Positions 58,820-64,000 of a DNA stretch of 64,000 nt are shown piece by piece. The notes under the pieces are model-generated. The model did not search any database. It was not told the DNA's origin and saw nothing but the letters and a program-made list of their open reading frames with translations. The stretch is from Eubacterium maltosivorans. GTDB lineage: Bacteria; Bacillota; Clostridia; Eubacteriales; Eubacteriaceae. Position 1 is the stretch's first letter, and each line of letters opens with the position of its first letter. The stretch lies in assembly GCF_002441855.2 (NCBI RefSeq), contig NZ_CP029487.1, positions 3,286,001 to 3,350,000 of the forward strand. The letters are read 5' to 3'. Both the position numbers and the translations under genes were made by a program.

Positions 58820-59683
58820 ATGACCGCAGTACGAAAAAAAGTAAACAGAATCGCAGCCGTCCTCGTGACCTGCGCCATGGCGTTGCTGCTCATGGGTATC
58901 TCCATCCCAAGCGCCGCCCACGCAGAGGAAAAAATTTATAATATCGAGTTTAAGGCAGGCGCCGAAGGTACCATTAACGGCCAGAGCAGTGTTAGCGTGG
59001 AAGTGCCTTATGAAGGTACCTTAAGCTTGAACAATATAGATGCAATACCAAATAATTCCGATGAGTATTACTTTACAGGCTGGAATAAAGAAATTGAGTA
59101 TAGTGTAACTAAAAAGGCCACCTACGTAGCTCAATATGCAAAAATGATTAGCAAAACGACTTACCGTGTGCGTTACTTAGATACCTACGGCAACGAATTA
59201 GCGACCCAGAAAGTGGTCCCTGCAAGTGTCGGAGGTAATGTCACAGTAGACGCCTTGACGATTGAGGGCTATATTGTCGACGCTATAGCCAAAACCACCA
59301 CCATCGCCGCCGAAGGCACCGAGATCGATTTTGTCTATACCCCGGCCGATAACCCCGAATTCAGTACCCAGCCCGGCGTGGTCACCGTGACCGGACAGCC
59401 CGGCAATACCGGCACAGCCGCCACCCTGCCCGGCGGCGCAGCCGGAGACGGCACCAATACCCCCGGCGATAACAACCCCGGCGAAAACATCGACCCGGGC
59501 GATACCCCATTAGCCCCGGCCGATGAAGAAACCATCGACCCGAACCAGACCCCGTTGGCCAACGCGGCCAAACAGGTAGGCGGCATGGGCAACCTGATCA
59601 TGATCGGCGTGGGCGTCCTGGCCCTGCTCGGCATCATCATCGCCGCCATTTTGGTGAGACGTAAAAAGAAAGCACAGCAGTAA
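58820..59683 (+). CDS. InlB B-repeat/MucBP-type surface protein
   Basis: A 287-residue protein. Signal peptide (residues 1-32), an InlB B-repeat-like unit (about 35-108: YNIEFKAGAEGTING, YYFTGWNKEIEYSVTKKATYVAQYA), a MucBP-like unit (about 110-172: TTYRVRYLDTYGNELATQKVV, GYIVDAIAKTTTI, EIDFVYTPAD), a Gly/Pro/Asn-rich linker, and a C-terminal membrane segment with RRKKKAQQ. No clear LPxTG; TPLANAAKQVGGMGN precedes the membrane helix. MucBP-type units bind mucin. The coding region 58970-59300 is more AT-rich than its ends, a sign that this domain was acquired. Two bases follow the previous stop. Confidence 0.78.
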   Translation: MTAVRKKVNRIAAVLVTCAMALLLMGISIPSAAHAEEKIYNIEFKAGAEGTINGQSSVSVEVPYEGTLSLNNIDAIPNNSDEYYFTGWNKEIEYSVTKKATYVAQYAKMISKTTYRVRYLDTYGNELATQKVVPASVGGNVTVDALTIEGYIVDAIAKTTTIAAEGTEIDFVYTPADNPEFSTQPGVVTVTGQPGNTGTAATLPGGAAGDGTNTPGDNNPGENIDPGDTPLAPADEETIDPNQTPLANAAKQVGGMGNLIMIGVGVLALLGIIIAAILVRRKKKAQQ

Positions 59684-59708
59684 AAAAAGCCCCGGCCGGG
59701 GCTTTTTT
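59684..59708 (+). terminator. Terminator of the TasA-like operon
   Basis: AAAAAAGCCCC and GGGGCTTTTTT arms around a short CCGG loop. Confidence 0.9.
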
Positions 59709-59795
59709 AGTGTCAGAAACTTTCCACTATCCACTTTCAACTAAACAGTCCTCTCTTTAACGTATTGCCGCTTACGGTAAAGTTTTTGCCAGCCC
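59709..59795. repeat. Intergenic palindromic element, copy G (remnant)
   Basis: GTGTCAGAAACTTTCCACTATCCACTTT-type repeats (read in pieces) and TTGCCGCTTACGGTAAAG remain of the family. It sits between two terminators of nearly the same sequence. Confidence 0.6.
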
Positions 59796-59822
59796 AAAAG
59801 TCCCTGCCCGGGGACTTTTTAT
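59796..59822 (+). terminator. Second terminator, right of element G
   Basis: AAAAGTCCC (59796-59804) and GGGACTTTT (59811-59819), loop of six, T-run. Confidence 0.8.
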
Positions 59823-59901
59823 TCAGACGCTTAAAGAATCCGGTGTATATTTGAAAAACAGGGAAAAATAAGCTATAATAGAAGAAAGTAAAGGGGAAAA
59901 C

Positions 59902-60882
59902 ATGGGGAAAAAAGATATCATACTCAAGCAGTATCTGTCCGATAATCGGCGCTTTGCTGAAATATTTAACAATGCGCTTTTCGAGGGAGAAGCCGTCATC
60001 CAGCCCGATAAGCTAAAACCAGTGGACAGCAGTCAGGCAGAAGTGATCGCCCTCCAGGAAACAGCGGCCGAGTTTATTCAGAAAAACCGGGACATTGCAA
60101 AAATTTACAACGAGGAGCTCGAACTGGTAATCCTGGGCATCGAAAATCAGAACGACGTTCACTACGCCATGCCCCTGCGCGTCATGCTGTACGACGCGTT
60201 GAGCTATGACAAACAGTACCAGAGCATCAAAAAAGAGCACCAGCGGGAAAAGGATATTACCGGGACAGAGCGTATCAGCGGCTTTTCCAGACAAGACAGG
60301 CTGATACCCGTGATCACCCTGGTAATCTATTATGGGACCGACGCCTGGGACGGGCCCCGCAGTCTGGCCGACATGCTGAGACTGCCAAAGGCATTTTCAT
60401 CCCGCAAAAATCCCGTAAACAGCTACCCGATGCATCTGCTGGAGGTGCAGGCCATAAAAGACCTGGAAGTCTACGACGACGATCTCATGGCACTATTCGG
60501 CTTTATTAAATATCAGAAAAACCGCAGCGAGCTGGAAGCCTTTATTCAGGCACACGCCAGCTACTTCTACAAAGTATCGCGCGAAACCTACGAAGCCATC
60601 AAAAACGTAGCGGATATCAAAGAAATGAGCCAGTATATCGAAAAAGAAAAAGAAGAAAAGGAGGCCGTCAACATGTGCGACGCATTAAAACAGCTAAAAG
60701 AAGAAAGCATCCAGCAGGGAATGCAAAAAGGCCGCCGTGAAGGCCGCCAGGAAGGCGTCCGTCAGGTGGCGATAAAGCTGCTGCGCATGAACCATCCCAT
60801 CCCGTTTATCGCCCAGGCCACCGATCTGAGCGAGGCGGAAATACAAAAGCTGAAAGAAACACTGCAGAAAGCACAGCAGTAA
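59902..60882 (+). CDS. Rpn-family recombination-promoting nuclease/PD-(D/E)XK transposase-like
   Basis: A 326-residue protein of the Rpn (YhgA/PDDEXK transposase) family: RRFAEIFNNALFEGE near the N-terminus, YNEELELVILGIENQNDVHYAMPLRVMLYDALSYDKQYQ, where E and the following Q are the nuclease motif, and SRQDRLIPVITLVIYYG. The C-terminus has a charged helix (EKEKEEKEAVNMCDALKQLKEESIQQGMQKGRREGRQEG in pieces) and a small helical tail. Rpn proteins promote recombination, and family members carry the same arrangement. GAAAGTAAAGGGG precedes the ATG; promoter TTGAAA-17-TATAAT is about 35 bp upstream. It may be an accessory gene or mobile remnant next to the SARP regulator. Confidence 0.88.
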   Translation: MGKKDIILKQYLSDNRRFAEIFNNALFEGEAVIQPDKLKPVDSSQAEVIALQETAAEFIQKNRDIAKIYNEELELVILGIENQNDVHYAMPLRVMLYDALSYDKQYQSIKKEHQREKDITGTERISGFSRQDRLIPVITLVIYYGTDAWDGPRSLADMLRLPKAFSSRKNPVNSYPMHLLEVQAIKDLEVYDDDLMALFGFIKYQKNRSELEAFIQAHASYFYKVSRETYEAIKNVADIKEMSQYIEKEKEEKEAVNMCDALKQLKEESIQQGMQKGRREGRQEGVRQVAIKLLRMNHPIPFIAQATDLSEAEIQKLKETLQKAQQ

Positions 60883-60926
60883 AGTATGTTTTATAAAAAA
60901 TATTGATAGCTCATTGGTTTGAATTC

Positions 60927-60959
60927 AAAAGCGCGCGCTTATATAATGCGCGCTTTTTA
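60927..60959 (+). terminator. Terminator of the Rpn-family gene
   Basis: AAAAGCGCGC and GCGCGCTTTTT around an 11-base AT-rich loop. Confidence 0.85.
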
Positions 60960-61041
60960 TTATTTTAACGCCACTTTCCTTAAAGAAAATCAGCCATTCG
61001 CATAAATAATGGACCGTTAACATAAAAAAAAGAAGTGACGA

Positions 61042-61070
61042 TTTACAAGCGGACAATAAATGATTATAAT
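61042..61070 (+). promoter_or_regulatory. Sigma-A promoter of the SARP-type regulator
   Basis: TTTACA (61042-61047), 17 bp, TATAAT (61065-61070), 39 bp before the GTG. No T(A/G)TGAC direct repeats here, so the regulator is not obviously self-activated. Confidence 0.7.
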
Positions 61071-61109
61071 AGAAAGTAAGAAAAATAATGAAAGTGGAGA
61101 GACAATCTA

Positions 61110-62309
61110 GTGGAACAGAGAAATCCTATGCTGGAGGTCCAGATGTTTGGAGGCTTCAGCATCGCCGGAGATGGCGCGGCTCTCAATGAAGAGAGCATCC
61201 GGTCGGAGATGATGACAAAACTCTTTATCTACATCCTGTGTCACCGCCAAAAAGAAATTACCGTACAGGAGCTGGCAGAAGTCCTGTGGGAGGAAGACGA
61301 AAGCGATAATCCCGCCGGAGCCCTCAAAAACCTTATGTACCGCCTGCGCACCCTCATCAAGAAAACCTGGGGAAGAAACGATTTTATCCTGACCGGGCGC
61401 GGCGCGTATATCTGGAACCAGGACATTCCCGTCAGTCTTGATATCGAAACCTTTGAAAAAAGCATAAAACAGGCTGGCAAGCACAAAGACCCAGTCTGCC
61501 GGATCGGCCTTTATAACGAAGCGGTCACCTTGTATAAAGGGGAATTTCTGCCGAAATTCGCCAGCGAATACTGGGTGGCCTCCCAGGCAGCCTATTACCA
61601 TACCACCTATCTGGGGGCCGTCAAAAGCCTGGCCATCCTCCTGGAGAGCGAAGGCCGTTATTCCGAAATGGCCAGCAGCGTGAACAAGGCCATCCAGATT
61701 GATAACCTGGACGAGAGCCTGCACTGCTGCTTTATAAGAGCCCTTATGGCACAGGACAACTACAAGCAGGCCCTCGAGCATTACCAGACCACCGAGAAAA
61801 CCCTTTACGACTATCTCGGCGTCACCCCCTCCGAAGAGCTCAGAGCGCTCTACGAGACCATCATAAAAAAAACACACCGTCACGAAAGAGACATCACAGC
61901 CGTCCAGAGCGAGCTGATGGAAGACCGGACAAACGGCGCCTTTTTATGCGAATACGGCGCGTTCCAGCGGATCTACCGGCTCCAGGCACGCCAGGGCGAA
62001 AGGATGGGGATCTCGATTTTTTTATTATTAGCGACCATTTCAGCCGACGATTTTCCCCAAAAAGATGAAATCCGCAAGGAAATGATCCGCGACGCCATGG
62101 TGCATCTGGAGGACGTGCTGCGCAGTTCACTGCGCTCCGGCGACCCTGTGGCCCAGTACAGCAGCACCCAGTACGTGGCCCTGCTGCCCACCTGCCAGTA
62201 TGAGACCGCCAAAATGGTGGCCGGCCGCATCGAAAAATCCTTCTGGGGCAATTATAAGAACACACATATCCGCCTGCGGTTCGACCTGGACGAGCTGCAC
62301 TACGAATAA
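61110..62309 (+). CDS. SARP/BTAD-type transcriptional activator with degenerate GGDEF (c-di-GMP receptor) domain
   Basis: A 399-residue protein starting at GTG 61110 (GGAGAGA upstream). Residues about 7-95 form an OmpR-type winged-helix domain (LEVQMFGGFSIAGDG, LFIYILCHRQKEITVQELAEVLW, LKNLMYRLRTLIKK, FILTGRGAYIWNQ). Residues about 100-245 form the BTAD (TPR-like) domain. Residues about 270-399 align with a GGDEF domain by overall layout (RQGERMGISIFLLLATIS, then VLRSSLRSGDPVAQYSSTQY and VALLPTCQYETAKMVAGRI), but the GGDEF loop reads SSTQY (351-355). The RxxD inhibitory site is intact as RSGD (342-345), five residues before. Hence it likely binds c-di-GMP without making it. It is 22 bp before a small unknown gene and close to three SARP-type promoters. 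Confidence 0.85.
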   Translation: MEQRNPMLEVQMFGGFSIAGDGAALNEESIRSEMMTKLFIYILCHRQKEITVQELAEVLWEEDESDNPAGALKNLMYRLRTLIKKTWGRNDFILTGRGAYIWNQDIPVSLDIETFEKSIKQAGKHKDPVCRIGLYNEAVTLYKGEFLPKFASEYWVASQAAYYHTTYLGAVKSLAILLESEGRYSEMASSVNKAIQIDNLDESLHCCFIRALMAQDNYKQALEHYQTTEKTLYDYLGVTPSEELRALYETIIKKTHRHERDITAVQSELMEDRTNGAFLCEYGAFQRIYRLQARQGERMGISIFLLLATISADDFPQKDEIRKEMIRDAMVHLEDVLRSSLRSGDPVAQYSSTQYVALLPTCQYETAKMVAGRIEKSFWGNYKNTHIRLRFDLDELHYE

Positions 62310-62331
62310 AACCCATACCGGAGCATAAGAA

Positions 62332-62772
62332 ATGAAAACACAGAACATACCCGTCAACAGCATCCGCCTCTGCCTTGACCACTGCACTGGCAGCCAGCTG
62401 GAGGGCACCATTGTCGGCGTCGCCCTCAAAGACCCCGTCCCCTTCAGAGGGCTCAGAGCCTTTGTCACAAAGGTGGACGCCGCCTTCGACCAGATCGGCA
62501 GGCCCCAGCCCCACCAGCTCACCCGCAGCTTTAACACAGAGGAAGCCCGCCCCGCGCCCTTTTCGGCCAACCCCGAGTGCTACCACGCGCCCGAGACCAT
62601 ACAGGCCAGGCGGGGTCAGGAGAAAACCCTTGACCTCATCATGCTCACCCGCCGCCATACCGAGTGGCAGGGCATTTTAAAAGACATCGGAGGCAATACC
62701 GTCGGCCATTTCAGCAGCGTTCTGGAATGCATCCAGCTGATCACCAGAGAAGAAGACCGCCATTTGGCCTGA
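62332..62772 (+). CDS. Hypothetical protein cotranscribed with the SARP-type regulator
   Basis: A 146-residue protein after GGAGCAT at the usual distance. It begins MKTQNIPVNSIRLCLDHCTGSQLEGTIVGV and ends with RQEKTLDLIMLTRRHTEWQGILKDIGGN and a helix. No signal or membrane segment and no domain I can name. A Cys pair (CLDHC) and several His are in the first 40 residues. Its close position behind the regulator suggests a partner or a separate regulator, which is inference only. Confidence 0.6.
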   Translation: MKTQNIPVNSIRLCLDHCTGSQLEGTIVGVALKDPVPFRGLRAFVTKVDAAFDQIGRPQPHQLTRSFNTEEARPAPFSANPECYHAPETIQARRGQEKTLDLIMLTRRHTEWQGILKDIGGNTVGHFSSVLECIQLITREEDRHLA

Positions 62773-62824
62773 GCCCCAAATGCGGTCTTATGTTTTTTGG
62801 AAAAAGACCTTAAGGCAGACCCCT

Positions 62825-62857
62825 TGTGACCATTGTGTGACACAGGGCTGGTATAGT
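62825..62857 (+). promoter_or_regulatory. SARP-type promoter 3 (before the truncated surface protein)
   Basis: TGTGAC (62825-62830), five bases, TGTGAC (62836-62841), ten bases, TATAGT (62852-62857). No -35 box. Confidence 0.8.
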
Positions 62858-62936
62858 TAAGGTACAATAACGGAAAAAGCATAAAAACCGCCGAAAGGCC
62901 GATGAAAATAGAAAAGGCACGAAGGGAGAACCAATC

Positions 62937-64000
62937 ATGAAAAGCGTAAAAAGATTATCCAGATATACATCCATATTACTGAGTGTGCTGCTCATGCTTT
63001 CAGCCATGAGCCCGGGCATCACTGCCCTGGCCCAGGAAAAAGCAAACGCCGCCCCCACCGTACTGAACTACGAGGACGACAGCATCAAGGCAGAGCTGAA
63101 GGCCGCAGAAGGCGGCGCCCTGCCCACCGGCGCAGCGCTTCAGGTAAAAGCCTTAAATAAAGACAGCCAGGATGAAGCCGAAAAGGCCCTTTACGCCGAA
63201 ACCGAAGCAGGGTTAAACGCCAAAGCCGCCGGGCAGGGTACAGCGGTCAATGGCTTTATTGCCTACAGCGTGCAGCTGCAGGATAAGGACGGCAAAAACG
63301 TCACCCCCGAAAAGGGAAGCTTTACCCTGAAAATCACCTATAAAAACCCAGACGCTCCCGAAGCCTATCAAAAAAGCCAGAGCACCGAAAAAGGGGTAAC
63401 CCTGTATCAGAAGACCGAGGGCAAGGACGAACAGAACAACACCATCTACACCATGGAGCCGACACAGGAAGACAGCGCACAGATTACTGCGGACGAAAAC
63501 GGAAAGGTGCAGTCGGTTGAAAGCAAGCTGACGACCCTGGAACCTGTGGCAGTGACGTGGGAGAGTGTACCGGAACCAACCGTTGGTAGTGAAGTTGAAA
63601 ACACACAAGGATCTGAGAATACAGTGCTGGATGAATCACAGAGTATAATGCTTGCTCAAACGGCGTCTAAGGCAGTAAATAATCAGGTTCATTTTAGCTT
63701 TAAGATAGAAAAATTTAATCAATGGAAAGATAAAGATCAATATTTCAGCAATTGGGTTGTCAATATTGTGGATACGGATGGCACACCTATTTCAGTAGAT
63801 ACCATCAATCAAAATTCTATTGATTTAGATATAACGAATAATACACCCTCTATTACAGTGCCAAAGATTGTGAATTGTTTGACAGTAGATGGCTACACAT
63901 TTAAAAAAGCAGAAGTCAAGGACTATAGCGATTTTAAAAACCCAAAGAACAAGGATGGAAAGACCCGTGAGTTTGACAACTTAATACTGTGGAATAGTGA
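62937..64000 (+). CDS. Secreted surface/adhesin protein, 3' end beyond the window
   Basis: An open frame from ATG 62937 (AAGGGAGAA upstream) to the window edge, 354 residues and continuing. It begins MKSVKRLSRYTSILLSVLLML, a signal peptide likely ending near SPGITALAQE. The next part (about 35-200) has beta-rich repeats (SIKAELKAAEGGALPTGAAL, FIAYSVQLQDKDGKNVTPEKG, SFTLKITYKNPDAPEAYQ). From about residue 220 on codon use becomes more AT-rich (NNQVHFSFKIEKFNQWKDKDQ onward), as in domains from another source. C-terminal anchor not visible. Preceded by SARP-type promoter 3, it is probably the large effector adhesin of the locus. Confidence 0.8.
   Translation, partial: MKSVKRLSRYTSILLSVLLMLSAMSPGITALAQEKANAAPTVLNYEDDSIKAELKAAEGGALPTGAALQVKALNKDSQDEAEKALYAETEAGLNAKAAGQGTAVNGFIAYSVQLQDKDGKNVTPEKGSFTLKITYKNPDAPEAYQKSQSTEKGVTLYQKTEGKDEQNNTIYTMEPTQEDSAQITADENGKVQSVESKLTTLEPVAVTWESVPEPTVGSEVENTQGSENTVLDESQSIMLAQTASKAVNNQVHFSFKIEKFNQWKDKDQYFSNWVVNIVDTDGTPISVDTINQNSIDLDITNNTPSITVPKIVNCLTVDGYTFKKAEVKDYSDFKNPKNKDGKTREFDNLILWNS

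Noticed and set aside
1-64000. c-di-GMP riboswitches (GEMM-I or type II) before surface genes
   Set aside because: I looked for the conserved GEMM cores in the upstream regions and did not see them; c-di-GMP input seems to be through the protein regulator.
1-64000. CRISPR arrays, tRNA or rRNA genes
   Set aside because: No regularly spaced direct repeats with unique spacers, and no cloverleaf or rRNA signatures noticed.

Overview
The window looks like chromosomal DNA of an acetogenic, strictly anaerobic Clostridia-type bacterium close to Eubacterium (E. limosum/callanderi group). The reasons are a non-pyrrolysine MttB-family methyltransferase next to a corrinoid protein and a methyl-corrinoid:tetrahydrofolate-type methyltransferase, GC-rich codon use with AT-rich promoters, a Veg/Asp23/AmaP gene set typical of Firmicutes, and many TasA/SpaA-type surface proteins. 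This assignment is an inference; there is no rRNA or other definitive marker in the window.

Layout. 1-3.5 kb: C1 methyl-transfer operon (MttB-like, DMT transporter, DHPS-fold methyltransferase, corrinoid protein). 3.7-8.1 kb: DMT transporter, then a metal (Zn/Mn type) ABC uptake operon. 8.4-9.9 kb: alkaline-shock operon (amaP, DUF2273, asp23) behind a SigB-like promoter. 9.9-14.2 kb (minus): an EAL protein, then aroF-pheA preceded by a phenylalanine-rich leader peptide and attenuator that the supplied gene calls would miss. 14.2-15.8 kb: LUD-domain protein and a HAD phosphatase. 16.3-22.7 kb: a sugar operon (DapA-like aldolase, deoC, SDR, FGGY kinase, DUF89, tautomerase) with a convergent DeoR/SorC regulator; the same 14-bp operator lies before the operon and before the regulator. 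23-34 kb: veg, arcA, Uma2, two surface proteins, ornithine carbamoyltransferase and phosphomannomutase. 33.9-48.7 kb (minus): a subtilase surface protein followed by a dense block of six signalling proteins (four GGDEF, one hybrid kinase, one EAL protein). 48.9-52.5 kb: a phage-like accessory cassette (KilAC-type protein, XRE regulator, DUF2922, M15 peptidase). 52.9-64 kb: a surface-fibre locus with SpaA-type, TasA/camelysin-type and InlB/MucBP-type proteins, a diguanylate cyclase, an Rpn nuclease and a SARP-type regulator, ending in a surface protein cut by the window edge.

Main discovery. The SARP-type regulator at 61110-62309 carries a C-terminal GGDEF-like domain whose catalytic motif is replaced by SSTQY, while the RxxD c-di-GMP-binding site is kept at exactly the right spacing. 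Three promoters in the same locus (before the diguanylate cyclase, the TasA-like gene and the last surface protein) lack a -35 box. Each instead carries two direct repeats of T(A/G)TGAC with 11-bp period, and in all three the second repeat ends exactly 10 bp before the -10 box. This is the geometry known for SARP activators. I infer a c-di-GMP-responsive SARP that switches on a surface-fibre locus together with its own diguanylate cyclase.

A second genome-scale pattern is a family of intergenic elements (seven copies here) built of short palindromes and GATAGT-type repeats. Several are flanked by duplicated Rho-independent terminator hairpins, one by a 21-bp direct repeat matching at 20 positions.
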